Positions 36,221 through 49,264 are shown, numbered from the stretch's first letter. The stretch: 64,000 nucleotides of DNA from Cinclus cinclus (GCF_963662255.1 NC_085047.1:92635619-92699618); one strand, 5' to 3'. Numbers and translations are program-made. Notes: generated by a model not told the origin, from the letters alone.

Positions 36221-36950
36221 CATAGAATCATAGAATGATTTGGGTGGTATGGGACCTTAAATGTCATCTAGTTCCATCCTCCTTGCTGTGTACAGGGAAT
36301 ATTCCACTAGACCAGGTTGCCTGGAGCCTCATCCAAACTGGCCTTGAACACATCAAGGCATCGATGGGGCATCCACAGCTACTCTGGACAACCTATTCCA
36401 GTGTCTCTGCATCCTCATAGTGAAAAATTTCTTTGTGATACCTAAATCTATCTAAATCTATCCTTCTTCAGTTTGAAGCCATTGTCCCTTGTCCTATCAC
36501 TATATGCCCTTGTGAAAAGTCTCTCCAGGGCCTTTTTGTAAGCTCTCTTTAGAGCTTTAATGGATGGAGGCTGCTACAACTTCACCCCAGGGCTTTCTCT
36601 TCTCCAGGCTGAAAACTCCCACGTCTCTCAGCCTGTCTTTGATCATCTTAATGGCCTTGTCTGGACTCATCCCAACAGGTCAAGGTCTTGTGTTGGGGGC
36701 TTCAGAGCTGGATCCATTACTCCAGATGGGGTCCCACTGGAGCAGAGCAGAAAGGCAGAATCCCTTAGCTTTCCCTACGAGCCACACCTCTTCAACGCAG
36801 CCCAGGATGCAGCTGGATTTTGACCTGTGAGTGTGCACTGCCAAGTCATATTGACCTCTTCCACAAACACCCCCAAGTCCTTCTCCCTAAGGCTGGGTCT
36901 CAGTCCATCTTCCTCAGAGCTAAACATCCATTGATAAAGGTCTGGAAATG
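36221..36950 (-). mobile_element. CR1 LINE copy, C-terminal third of ORF2
   Basis: The plus strand starts with the doubled terminal repeat 'catAGAATCATAGAATGAT' and proceeds into ORF2 in reverse. On the minus strand, decayed ORF2 residues such as EKDLGVFVEEVNM (near 36850-36900) correspond to the region after the reverse-transcriptase core. Stops and frameshifts are frequent. With the plus-strand copy ending at 35860 it forms a tail-to-tail pair 360 bases apart. Confidence 0.93.
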
Positions 36951-36954
36951 AGAG

Positions 36955-39730
36955 CATTTTCGGTTTTTTGCTTTCTTTTGTCCCAAATCTGCCCTTTCCC
37001 TTTATTAGTAATTAATAAGTCCATTTTCATAAATGTAAATTATCTGGTTTTCCTTTCAAATCTAAACAGATTCTATTTGTCTTCAGAATTAGTTTGAATT
37101 TCACATTACTCTTTCTTTTTTCACACACAGATGTGGACTCCACAAAAACATCTACTCCCTGTTTTTCTTACGGAACATGTTCATTTTTTGGTAGGAGGAT
37201 CTGCAGAAATACAACTGAATGTAGAGGATGATGAAGAGCAAACAGTTTAGTTTTGGTTTTTTTCTCAAATGGAAACTGATGGGAAAACAAAAAGCTTTTC
37301 ATTTATTATTTTTCAAAAATATGTCTCTGGTATCAAAGGCAAAACTGTCAAAATGTGGGACCCACCTGCCTATATGGAAATGTTTAGAGTAACTTTAGCA
37401 TGCAGGGTACCTATTTAGTTGCCTCCATCTGCTCCTCCCTAGGTAGCTCAGAGGTTTTCTAACATGCCTGCCAACATCTGACACTGGTATCTAAAGTAGT
37501 TGATCAAAGACTGGGGAAAATGCATTTCAGTGGCATTGTGTGCCTGTGTTTGGAAAGTGAATCTTGCCTTGTCTTTAGTTTCGTTTGTGGTAATTTGTCA
37601 TTGTGTCTTTTTTTTTAACCATCTAATTTTATATTTCCACTGTTGTTTTTCTCTAGGGAAATCCCATCTTTGATATATATAAAATATTGGCCAGTTTCAG
37701 GCACTGTTCAGTAGAGATTGCAAAAAAAGTGACTGAAGATGCAACTCCCAAACACCACTCACATGTAAAGTACCAGACATACGTGTTCTTTTAGTAATTA
37801 CTGGGGGGAAATATCTCTTGACAGAACTTTTTCTGCTTGTAGAATATTTGTTTGTGGACAAGTGATTCAAAAATTTGTAGAAAGGAGATCTGAGACTAAA
37901 CGCTTGCAGGCTAAAGGAGTCACTGAACCTTGACACTTGTTCTCCTGAGGGAAGATTCTGCCCAGTAAGTATTACGTGGAAAAGTAACCACCACATTTTT
38001 CCTAATGTTTTGAAAAGTAATGAAAAGTAGAATAGAATAACCCTTTCATAAGAAACTTGCCACACCATGGGAGTTCTTCGAAGACAAGTCACCTTCACTG
38101 CAGATCACAGTAAGATCCTGAAGTTCTGCAGAGGGCTGAGTCCCAAGATGTGTTTCTCTTTCTAGTGTTTCTCTTGGCTGACTCTTGGCAGTGCCCTGCC
38201 CAGCAGGATGACTGTGCTCAATGTCCTCATCACTGACCCATCCCTCTTCTGTGTAAGGGCCTGAGGATTCATTTTAGACTCTTCTTGAAAGCCCATGTAC
38301 CCAAAATCATCACATCATCTAACGTTTAAGCACTGTGTCTTCTTTCTTTCCATTCATCCACCATAAAAGACTGATATATTATAAACAGACTGAAATCACC
38401 ACAAAATTTTTTACAGACATGTAATGACTAACAAGCAGAGCAGATTTTATAGTCCTAATATTCCTTTGGTGACTACTAACCTGAGCTAGTAAAGCCCCTT
38501 AAGCAATTCCAATTGTCATCAAAGATCAGATGCAATTGTACAAAGTAAAGGTGATGAAAGTGTTTTATGAGACGTGTCTGCAAAAAAATTCTGTCTTTCA
38601 TTCAAGTAATTTCCTGGAAATACCCCTGTGAACAGCAGTGAGAATTTTGTGTGAGTTAAAATTGAAGATAGCAAAGATAGATCTACACCCTGGGCATCTC
38701 TACCATGTATTGTTGTAAGAAGTAGCAGTGGAATGTATCACACCCGTAATTCATAACTAGTAAATTGAGGCTCTTTCCCACCTTGGTTTGCATCAAATAT
38801 TTCTATTCTTATCTCTTTTTTGCTGTTGGATCTTTGCTGAAAGGGAGAGTTTGCCCTACTGTGGAATGGAGAGCCTGCCCTGCTAAAGCCCTTCTTGTGT
38901 GCAGGGATCCCTGGTTCTGCAAGAGAACTAAGGTCTAGTAAAGCCACTGATGCCCTTTGCCTCTTGTTCAAGCCCCTCCTGACAGCATTACTCCCTACTC
39001 TGAGCAGCTGCTTTGGCAAGGATACTTCTCAAGACCCACATCCTCTCACACACCCCTTGGTTTCCCCAACTTTGGGGCAAGTCAAGGTAGCAGACATATT
39101 TCTGTGAACTATGCTTGGGAAGTATGAAGCCAGAGAATGCTGTCAAGCTCCTGTCTCCAGCCTCCTCCCAGAGGGAACTCCAGAGTTTTCTGGGGAATTT
39201 GGGGGTGACATCACAGCTGCTGACTGCCCTGCACACCAATACTGATCTCCACGAGTAAAGGACCTCCTGCTTGGCCGTTTCCCTGCTGTAGCTGGTACAA
39301 ATATTCTCCTGTTCCTGAGATACAAACCCTTCCCATCATATAGATGGGTCCGTAAGAGTTCCACCAACCTTATAATTCCACCCAAGCTGCAACATTGACT
39401 GACATGAATCATGTTTTGCAGATATTTTTCCATACATGGAAAATTTCATTTAAACTTTGTGAGAAGTTGCATTAAAACAGAATATAAAATACCCTCAGTT
39501 TTTCTGCGGCTTCATTTTATGCTTCCTTGGAAGTAAGAAACCAGAAGAATGTTCTCTTAAGAAGCTTTAAAAAAATTTAATGTGTTAGTAATGGTAAAGG
39601 TACTGCAAAACAAGGTATGAGTGGATAGAAAAACAAGCAAATCTGTTTAAAGAACTCCTTCTCTGCGAAGTTAAAAATGGCTGAATAGTAAATTGTTTTT
39701 TAATAAGTTTTGTATTCTCCTGGGGTGTGG
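36955..39730. other. unannotated DNA
   Basis: No gene or repeat was recognised. The longest open frame is 133 codons on the minus strand (37697-38098) without family resemblance. A TATA-like string (gatatatataaaat) near 37670 lacks other promoter context. Confidence 0.6.
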
Positions 39731-39737
39731 TTAAAGG

Positions 39738-39770
39738 GTTAATTTAACGCTTGACCCATTAAAACCGTTG
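39738..39770. promoter_or_regulatory. HNF1-like half-palindrome plus MYB site
   Basis: GTTAATTTAAC (39738-39748) is a perfect 5-bp inverted repeat resembling an HNF1 site with a shortened centre. AACCGTTG at 39763-39770 is the reverse complement of CAACGGTT, a full MYB recognition element. The flanking 39700-40060 has scattered CpGs and homeobox-like TAAT cores and no repeat signature, so it may be a conserved non-coding element. Confidence 0.3.
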
Positions 39771-40059
39771 AGTGCAGTGAGAACCTTGTAAGGCTGATCA
39801 GATGATTATTGCTGGAAGATAAGTGGTTGAAAACCGAGCCTCACTAGTTCAGGTAATCAAGGGAAATTGGCATAAAAGAGAAGATGCGGCTGAGTAAAGA
39901 CAGAACAGCTACCTGAGATTCTATTACTTGTCGTCTTTCAAGCATAATAATGAGATTATAGTAACCCTAAACTGGCTGAAAACAGAAATCTGGCTGTCTG
40001 TCAAGTTCATTGTGTTGAGTTTTACAACACTCCAGATCTGATTCCTCTGAACCTACAAT

Positions 40060-41700
40060 AATTATACCAGGAAAACAGGCTCAAAGAAACCCTTTTCAAC
40101 CTTGGACCTTTGTCAGGTTTTGGCTTATGACCAGAGTACCATTGTTTATGTCATGGGAAAGAAAAAAAGAAAAAAAAACCAACCAAAAAACATTGTTAAT
40201 GTTTATTATTATTTTTTCATCATGCAATTCTTAAAAAAATATTGCCACAAGTCTTTCCTTACTCCAGCTGTCACATTGCCTTGTGTTTTTCTGAAAGAAC
40301 TTGTTATAGAACCACGAGCCCTTGGCTTCTCCATTGTTATTCCAGTCAGAGCCTTTTGCTGGAATAATTCTTTATGCCTTTCATTGACACACAGTCTCAC
40401 ATCACACACATGTGGTGTAGTGCTCCTACTTCTTAAAAAATAAAAAATATACATGACAGGCAGAAACTCAGTCTTGAACTGGTGTTGTTTTGTTGTGGAG
40501 AGTTGTCACAAACATGGGATATGAGATCTTGTTTTGAGACCAATTAGAGGTGGTAGCTGTAAGACTGTAGTTCATGAAGGCCTTTGGGCACGTTTGGAGT
40601 CCAGTTGGTTTCAGCTCTGTCACTTGCACCATTTCTCCCACTCAGACAGAGCTTCTACCTGTCCTTCCTTCTGTCTTGGTTTATGCTCATATAAATGCTT
40701 TTCCAGACTAATGTAGGCTTGGGCTCCTAGTAGGAAGAGATGATTGCATCTGTGACTTACTTCACACTGTGAAAAGATAATCAGGTTAAAAATCATTAAT
40801 TACTGTGGAAAGAGCTGTGTCAGAGCAGGGTGTCACCAACCTGCTCCTGGAGGTCACCCTTATGGCTGTTGCACAGGCAAAGCTGCCTGGGTGAGCCCGG
40901 ATGAGCTGGGCAGCTGGCATTAACCTGGCTGCTTTCTGCCAAAGTGCTTTACAGGGTTGTTCACACAGCCAGAGCTGCTGGAGCAGCAACCTTCCACCAT
41001 GGTCAGGGATCAGCACCTCTGCACAGTACTGCTGTCATTTAGCCTGGCAGTAAGAGGGGACATCTTACACAGCTTCAAGCCTCCATGCAAGAGGTGCTGA
41101 TCTCTTGTCCCCTGATGCTGACAGAAAAGCTCTTTTGCCCCATATGTTTTGTAGTCTCGTGAGCTGATCCAACTGAGTTGCAAAAGAACCCTTCCCCCTG
41201 CCCTAAACTGTATCTCCCAGAGGGAGTCAGAGCACAGGAATGTCAGTTTGCAGTTCCAAAAAGTCCTTCAGACACAGATCAGTCCCTAAACACAAGTATG
41301 GACTTAGGAATATGGTTACATGCTTTGTTCAATGGAGATTGTGCTTGGAGCAAGTGTGTTTCAGACAGATACTCAACATGTGTTAAGGGTTGTGCCCACT
41401 GCAGGCTCTCCCATGATTTTTTATAGGCCCTTGGCTTGTGATATTGTTCATGAGCTGCCTTTACTCCCATTTTCAACTCCCAAATATGCAAGCAGAAAAA
41501 GAACTACAACTACAACAAACAACTGTTTGTTGAATGAGAATGACTATCACTGCATTATCACTGAGCTACCTTCTATGGTTGCCATGAATTAGCAACCACT
41601 GGTAAGTACTTCTTAAGTCACAAATATTTTTAAGACCTAAACAACCGACATGGGAACCCAATTTTCAGTGCTCCTATTTCTTAAATGTGAGGTTTTTATC
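40060..41700. other. unannotated DNA
   Basis: No gene or repeat was recognised; the longest open frame is 113 codons (40102-40443 +), partly from an A-rich run. A somewhat GC-richer patch at 40840-41030 holds no identifiable element. Confidence 0.55.
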
Positions 41701-41712
41701 TCAGTGCTTTTT

Positions 41713-41766
41713 CTGGAAAGGCCACATTGTATGGGCCTTTCTCATGTGAGCAATACAGAGCAGTCC
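41713..41766. repeat. hairpin-containing direct repeat, copy 1
   Basis: About 54 bases here match copy 2 (42464-42518) with only a few differences, and flanking sequence does not match. The shared core GAAAGGCC-10 bases-GGCCTTTC is a perfect 8-bp inverted repeat. The stem can be extended by a CA/TG pairing with one bulged A, leaving a five-base loop. No repeat family known to me matches it. Confidence 0.75.
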
Positions 41767-42463
41767 TGTGGCTTTAACCTTAAAACTGAACTGAATTTCT
41801 GGCAGTGGTGTGTTCCATGAATCACACCGTAGATGTTTTTATTTCAGAACTATCTTCCCTTTTTGTTCAGAAAATCAGATTCCTTGTCTCATAATTAATA
41901 ACTAAGGCCCTCAGAATCACCAAGTTTATGTCAAAACAGAGCTAAATTATGAACAACCTTTGCAGTCTCAGGCCTGTTTCTCATAAATCAAAGTCTGTTC
42001 AATGATGCCTTGCAGTACCTAAATCACTGGCTGTGAGAAACGAAAATACACTGTACTATGGTATTTGCAATTAATAAAGTATTTGTGGTGCCAAACCTTC
42101 AGAGCCCTCCAAGCACTAGCTCAGGAAGATAGTGAATTTGGCATCAAATCAGATATTCTTCACTTCAAAATTATGATTCATCAAAATGGAACCATTTCAT
42201 GGAAGTCTATGTTTTAGTAAAGCTGCTCTGGGTGAGTTTAATCCAACCTCAGAGGGGAGGACTGGTCATTGTGGAAAGAGACAACAGCTTGAGGCCAAGA
42301 AGTGAGCTGAGCTCAATGCCTGAAAACAGATACTAGTACAAGCTTTTTAGTTTACTGCAGATTTTATTTAAGGGAGAAAGAAAAAGGAAAAGGTATTCAT
42401 AAGAGTTCAGTTACTAAAAATAGATCTGTATCTAAAATATTGGTTGCAAAACCCTAAGGCTTC

Positions 42464-42518
42464 CTGGAAAGGCCACATTGTATGGGCCTTTCTCGTGTGA
42501 GCAGTAGGGAACAGTCCC
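42464..42518. repeat. hairpin-containing direct repeat, copy 2
   Basis: This is the second copy of the segment at 41713-41766, in the same orientation and about 750 bases downstream. The hairpin arms and loop are identical; differences (cTCg versus cTCa, agTAgGgA versus aaTAcAgA) lie outside the stem. On the minus strand one frame reads EKGPYNVAF and another TRERPIQCG, which faintly recalls a zinc-finger linker, but no finger follows. Confidence 0.75.
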
Positions 42519-42524
42519 TTCCTG

Positions 42525-45500
42525 GGGAGCATCCCTTCTAAGGCTGAGCAGAGACAGACCAAAGCTCAGTCTGATCTGTCCAGCGAACAGAGGAGTGCCC
42601 AAAATGTTCCACACACAGCGCTCTGTTTTTTCCTCTCCAACCAGGTACCCGATCCCACATCTACTCTCATGGACTCAGGAGTAGCTCACAGACCCCATTG
42701 GCTTCTGCCATTTGCATTGAATGTGCCTGGTGAGATGAAATACATTTATTTGCACATAGAACAGCAAGTTTGGTTAAGGTAGAACTGAGACACTCACTCT
42801 TCACTCTTCTGTCTTATATTAGTTCATACATACCTGACACGATTTAGTTACTGTTTAACACTAACATGGATTTAAGACCTCTTCTTCATATATTAAAAAG
42901 AAAATAATTGCTTGTATGAGTAAATGAAAGAGAAATGTGAAAAGAAACAGGAATACTTGAAGACCAGCACAAGTCCTGAAAGCGAGGACTTAAGCATGCT
43001 TCACACCAATTGCATCAGTATTAGCAACTCAGAGAAAAAGCATGTTTGTAATATTGAATGAACCTCTGCAGTGATGTTAAGGCCAAATATTATGAAGGAA
43101 CTACAGGGAAACTGCAGAGTTAATAGAACTGAATTGAAGCAAGGATTTTCAGAAGTGACTTAATCTGAGGCTTGAAAACTGAAAGAACTTTAATCCTTGT
43201 TGAGAAACTGCTGGCTCCCTTCACCCAAACATATTTATATAGATATTTAACTGATTTCACTAGTGAACAAGCTAATGTATTCTAGAACAATTTATTTTAA
43301 AATGTGAACTGTAAAATTATGCTACAAAGTTTATTAAACTTTCGGGTGTTACATTTTGACATACTCAGATCTTTCCTTTAACAATGACAGAATGCTACAC
43401 AAAAATACTGCATTTTATCTGGTTCAGGTCTTTATCTTATCTTGACAGATTATTGTTGGTTAAATTGTAGAGCTGACTTAAAGGCAGGACTCTTCAAGGG
43501 AGTGAGAAATTAAGGCTTCACCAAATGGTAATAAAGCTATTAAAAATGCAAACAGAAAACAGCTACACTGTACAGGTTAGACAGCTAATCCAAACTAGCA
43601 GTTTAAAAAAGCAGAGCAATTACACTTTTATTTAAATGCAAGGAATATGAGCAAGAATAGAATGAGGTGCCTTGTTTAAATGCATTCTTTTGAATATTTA
43701 TTAGAAATAATACATGTAGTTAAGCCACTTATCTGATTTCAGTGAATAAGTAAAATGAAAAAGATCAATTTTCATAATTATACTAAAGAAGTCTGTCTTT
43801 CATAAAAATCTCATTAATAACACCATTATTACTGAAGAAATATCTCAGTATTATTATTGTTATTCTAATTATCAGCAAAATGCTACTGATAATGTTGTCA
43901 TAAAATTCCTTTTTAGTATCCTATTAAGGAAGATAGACTAAGTAGTGGTTTAAGTTAAATCTAGATACTAAGTGGCATTTAGAAAAAAATATATTCTTTG
44001 TGTATTTGGATAAAATATATTATGTGTATAATTACATAAATTACTTCAGGTTTGGGAAACAAGAAGTATGTAGATAGTGCTTACATGCATGCATATGTAT
44101 TTTTATATCTATAGAACTATATAGCCAGCTCAGAAGGAAACACACCGAGGCATGAAAGCAGAGTAACAAAATGTTGCCTGAGTACAAAAATAGTTTATTG
44201 GCAAAAATTTTAACAGACATTTTCACTTATTTTTCATCATAATTATTAGAGGGCTTGTCAATCCTCGTTATTTTTTAATACTCGTCTGGATTTATTAAAT
44301 TGTTAAAGATGTGGGGATCCTCTAGGTATTAATATTTGAAAGGGCATATTACCTTGCACAGGAAGGAAATTTTAGCTGCTTATTTCCATTTTCCAGCATG
44401 ATTCAAAACTAGGCCAGCGTAGGCTGCAACACAGAGGAAGGAGCAGGAAGGATTTTTGGAGCTGGAACCTGCCAATTCTTCATTCTTACGGCAGACAAGG
44501 AACTGGACAGCCAACACGGCTAGAGAAGAAGAGAATTTGTTCCTGCCATGCAATTCTCAATACATGGGCTGGCACCATGCTGAGGATCAGCAGGCATGGA
44601 GACCAGAACCTCAGCTAGACAAGCAAGACAGCTGGTTCTCCATCCAAAAAACTGACCAATATATGATAGCTCTGGTAGCAACCAAAGTCAATAAAAAACA
44701 GGTATACAGGCTTTCTTGGGAGGTCCAAGGCTGTGAAGAGCTGTCTGAAGCAGGAGGCATCTGAGAAATGAAGAGAGCAGTTGGAAATGTTGCTCAAGTT
44801 GTCATAGGAAGGCATTCTGCTGCCCTGCTGCCCTGTGGGGCTCCCACACCATGCAAAAAGAAATATGCCACTTGCAACCTAACAATCTTGTAACCCATAT
44901 CTCTAGAAAGATAATGTAATGAGACATATTCAGGTTTATGAAGCAATAGATTTTCATTGATTTAGATGGCTCTGGAAAATCCTGGTTCTGCTTTCATAGC
45001 CACAGCAACTTAAGTAATAATGGAAACAAGTTCATTTGACGGTACAAGAAGATGTTGGTGTGTGGGATGCAATGAAGAGTGGAACAAAGGACACTTTCCT
45101 GGCCAGGTCTTGATTATTGATATACACTTGTCCTTAAATGCACAAAAACATGGAGGCAGTGGTTGGTAGATGACTGTTTACCATAGCACTGACTAAGCAA
45201 TGACTACAGGCATCATTAAGGAGAAACTAAGCAAAAATTCAAGGCTTTTCCTGAACAGGGTTCTAAAGAAACACATTCCAAAGCAGATCATAGGCTGTTT
45301 TTCTCTTGATACATATTATTTTTTGTGAATTGGTATCACGTTCTGATAAAAGCCCTGGCTGGTGAAATTTGTTTTTGTCTATAACTTGACTACCTTCTCT
45401 TGTATTAAAACACTTAGGGAAAATTCATTTGTCTGAGTAGAGAGAGTCAGGTAAGTTTCATAAACAACTTCCAGTGTATTGCAATCATTGCATGCAATAG

Positions 45501-47025
45501 ATAGTTGTACTTATACCAATATGTCATAGGTGGCATTTGCCACTATGCATGAGAGTTAAAGCAAACAGAAACAGCTTTTATCACAGCAGAATGTCATGAT
45601 CTGCACTTAGGGTTCAATCTTCCCATCTACTATGTGGGCAAAAATTGACATGCCTCAGAGAGTAGGACTGAATTCTCCACTTGTTTTAGAAAGTGTTCTA
45701 AAAATAAAATCAATATAGGGAGTTGTAAAAATAACTTTTTTTACTTGCTGGGGAGAACTGCATAAATTACAGCTTTATTTTCTTCTAATTGAGAATTATG
45801 TAAGTTGTACGAAAAGCTCAAAATAATTTCATACAACCGCTGTGCTTTTGCATCTGCATGTCTCTAGCTATTTCTTTTTTCCTCTTTTTTGTCTTTCCCC
45901 CTTTCTCTTGTTCTCTCTCCTCCACTCTCTGTCTCTCCATGACTCAGGGAAGTACATGCATGCACACAGTCTTCAGTAACAAGGGCATATTCCGTAGGCA
46001 ACCCGCAGTTTTCACACTTGGAAGTGTTCCCGTGGCTTCCAGCATGATTTTTCTCAGCTTTGATGTATAACCACCTACCTCTGCAGGACAAATTGATTTC
46101 AGTTGATCTCTTGGGTGCACACTTAAGGCAGGTTTCACTTAGTCAATCTCAGTCTCCATCCCACTGTTTGGATTTACTGTGGATACTTTGTAAACAGTAG
46201 CTACTTTTAAGGAGAAAGAATACAAATAAAACAATAGTGCATACTCTTCAAGTCAAGAACCATCTCCTTTCCTCTAGCACTAGTTCTCTTGCTGTAACAA
46301 AGCAAATAATCATTAACTAGGGACCCAGAGAGTCCTCACATTCCAGTTAAATCCTGCAATTTTTCTGTCCAAAAACCCTCTCTAGATTTTCTTAGCAAAA
46401 TTGTTAAGACCAACATAACAGCAAAGCTTCTGTCCCCGGTCTCCCCAGGAACACGGCCTTCCTGGGGCTGTGTGTGCAGTTAAACCTGCATTCACAAAAC
46501 CAGCAACAAAACTCACGCTAACCCAGGTGTGCTCCCACCCTCACAGTCCTTGATTATGTGTCACAAAACCACACGCTCCCCCAGGCATTTGAATCTTGTC
46601 TGCAAAGTTGGGCACATGGGTGTTCTACAATATTCTTTTAGTCTGACCCAAGTACTTTAATTGGTGTGTCAGAACCTTTATTGCTGTTCAGCCTTGATGT
46701 GCTGTGTACTTACTAAAAGGAAGACCTTGTTTTCTTCTGGAGATGGTGCTTCAGAAATGTTAGCACATAGAAATGTAGAAATATCTTTTGATGAGTGTCT
46801 TGTTTGTGACTATCTCCTACATAAAGCTGTACCTGCTTTGTGTTTTTCCTGGGACCAGTCCTCAGGTTCTTTTAAGGCTTGCATTCATCAATCCGTGTGT
46901 TAGATCTCTTTTCCTTCTCCATTTCTTTTTCTTTTCCTCACCTTTCCTTCCTTCTTTCCCTTTTTCCTTGCTCGTTTTCCATACTCATAAGAATCTGCCC
47001 TTGTTCATTGCTGATTTGTAAGTTA
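42525..47025. other. unannotated AT-rich DNA
   Basis: No gene was recognised. From about 43200 to 44300 the DNA is notably AT-rich with few CpGs. A perfect donor (GTCAG followed by GTAAGTTT at 45451) has an acceptor-like TTAG at 45417 only 33 bases upstream; this pair was judged too weak to call. The longest open frame is 102 codons (44456-44764 +). Confidence 0.55.
43415..43442 (-). promoter_or_regulatory. cluster of three GATA motifs
   Basis: TTATCT (AGATAA on the minus strand) occurs at 43415-43420, 43432-43437 and 43437-43442, the last two sharing one base. TGACAG, a MEIS/TGIF-type core, follows at 43444-43449. Closely spaced GATA sites are used in erythroid, cardiac and endodermal enhancers. 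AT-rich DNA makes such motifs common, so the evidence is the spacing only. Confidence 0.3.
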
Positions 47026-47028
47026 ACA

Positions 47029-47493
47029 GCACCTCAAAGACACTGAGGTGCTGGAGCATGTCTAGAGAAGAGCAGTGGAGATGGTGGAGGGTCTGGAGCA
47101 CAAATGCTGTGAGGAGTGCCTGAGGGAACTGGCGTTCTTTAGCCTGGAGAAAATGAGGCTCAGGGAGGACTTTATCCCTCCCTACAAGTACCTGAAAGGA
47201 AGCAGTAGTGAGTTGAGTTTTGTTCTCTTCTCCCAAGAAACAAGCAAGAGCAAAGGGCCTCCAGTTGTTCCAGGGTCTAGACTGGATATTAGGAAGAATA
47301 TCTTCATGGAACTGTTGTCCATCAGTGGAACAGGCTGCTTAAGGAAGTGGTGGAGCTCCCATCACTGGAGGTGTTGAAAAAGCATGTAAATGTGGCTCTT
47401 GGGGACACAGTTTAATAATGGAGTTGGCAGTTCTGGGTTAACAGTTGGATTTGATGATCTTGAATATCTCTTCCAACCTAAATAATTCTGTCA
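47029..47493 (+). mobile_element. CR1 LINE copy, C-terminal end of ORF2 and 3' terminus
   Basis: The frame beginning at 47075 encodes decayed CR1 ORF2 C-terminal sequence (EGLEHKCCEECLRELAFFSLEK, shown in part, then SRLDIRKNIF) preceded by the 'gaggtgctggagcatgtc' block. It ends in the CR1 terminus 'gatgaTCTTGaaTaTCTcTTCCAACCTAAATaATTCTGTCATTC'. Indels break the frame after the LDIRKN region. It is about 465 bases long and 5'-truncated. Confidence 0.94.
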
Positions 47494-47494
47494 T

Positions 47495-49262
47495 TCAGTA
47501 AACAAGTAAGAATAATTCAAAAAACCAATTCCCAGAAAAATACTTGTGATATATCTATGCAGTCAATTGTTACCTTTTCACATTTTAATGAGCAAAACCA
47601 CAGACATAATATTTACAGCAGGTATTCATCCTGCAATGAGCTCAGAAAGCCTCATCTCTGTACAAAAGTGCCACAGTTTCCTAAAACTACTTTTATGCAT
47701 GAAAAATTGAATTTGTTCACTGAGGCATTTTTTAGGAGTTGAAACAAAACATTCGTGAAATAATTGCTGAGTCCAGGAAATTACTTCAAAGTGACATGTG
47801 ACACGTATTTTCTACCAGTGTTACTGCAAGTGAATGTGCTTTGGGACAGATTGTGGCCAGCCACTGAGAATTTCAGGCAAGAAAGAGCAGGCTACAGCAG
47901 AGAGATAGCATTTTTCTTTCTTGACGTTATCCTTCTGTGTTATTTGACTGCTATGTCCCTGTTCCCAGGAGAGGAGATCAGGAAAAAGATTTTGTAAACC
48001 ACTGAATGTTAGGCTAAGAGCAAAAAAGCTACTCCAGTAAGGGCAGACTCACTGCTTTGCTCCAAGGAGCAAAACTGGCCATTGGGAATGTGAAATGAGC
48101 ACCTCAGATGCACAAAAAGAGGTACTCCAAGGGATGTCAGGTAGTATTTGACAAACAGCCCCTTGAAAAATAGAGAGGAACCATGTCCATTAATGTCCAC
48201 CAAGCAATCCTTAGATACACCTGTAATACTTTCTCTGCCAGTATTAGCATGAATTAACTGCATTGACTCGTTTCCTTTGATTTCTGAATCTGATGTAACC
48301 TTAAACTCTGAACCTTTTACTTGTTCTGTTGCGCATTTCAGGTTCTCCACAACAGTTCCTGTAAATTTCACCATGGCTCCATACATAATTTCTCTTCACA
48401 CAAAGCTGTTGTTGGCCTAACATTATGCAGAAAAACATATACCCCATCCCTCCAGGCTCTCCACCCTAATTTCTCTCCTGATATTGGAGGTGTATTATGA
48501 CTTTTATTTCTATTTGCCACGACAGGGGAAGGATATGTTTATAATTTTGACAATGCATATGTTTATGGTTAAAGGATATTTCTGTCTCCAAGTAGGAAGG
48601 CAAATAACTGCTTTCAGTTGCTACTTATTAAATAAAATTGCAGCTAGTAAATGGCCAACTTTAGCCATTTTTAAGTTTAGCCATTCAGTTAGCATGGCGT
48701 TCCCATCTAGAAGATATTTACTCTTAAGAAAAATTACAGAAAATACTGATATATGGGAAGGCAAGAAGGGGGACAGAATGATTCATAGAAAGAGTCATGG
48801 CTCCTGTGGAGCTATTCTTTTTTTCACAACACAATCTGTGTTGTAATCCTGTCTGCTCAAGAAAGAATGTAAAAGGGTCTGTTATTTCATCCCTCATTTA
48901 CATGGTAAGAGTGTGTTTTGATCCCCAGCTGCTGAACAAAGAAAATACAGTAGCCGATGCTCTTAATTTGACCCCTTCCTTTATGAAAAAGCGTGTTACT
49001 GTAAACATTAACTCTGCTAACAGTCCTCACAAACACTGCTTTTTGTCTTGCTGTGACAAATGTCAACATGCCTTGGCCATGAGATTTGCCCTCATTTGAA
49101 GGTCCAAGGCTCTCTTACAGGTTTCCCTTTCCATCCAGTGTAGCTGATGAGCTGACCCAGCATGTGCACAACTGCTGCACTTGTGGTATGTCATATTCAT
49201 TGGCTTGGAGCTCCTCAAACCACTAGGACTTACAGAGGAACGTGGTTCTTTTAGGTGCATAA
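47495..49262. other. unannotated DNA between two CR1 copies
   Basis: No gene or repeat was recognised. Open frames of 120-125 codons on both strands (48009-48386 - and 48484-48846 +) show no family resemblance. Confidence 0.6.
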
Positions 49263-49264
49263 AC

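Noticed and set aside
42464..42518. Minus-strand reading TRERPIQCG resembling a C2H2 zinc-finger linker
   Set aside because: The linker lacks a codon relative to the consensus and no Cys2-His2 finger follows in any frame on either side.
45418..45450. 33-nt segment between a TTAG acceptor-like site and a perfect CAG/GTAAGT donor
   Set aside because: The acceptor has a poor pyrimidine tract and the segment is very short; the donor alone is not evidence of an exon.
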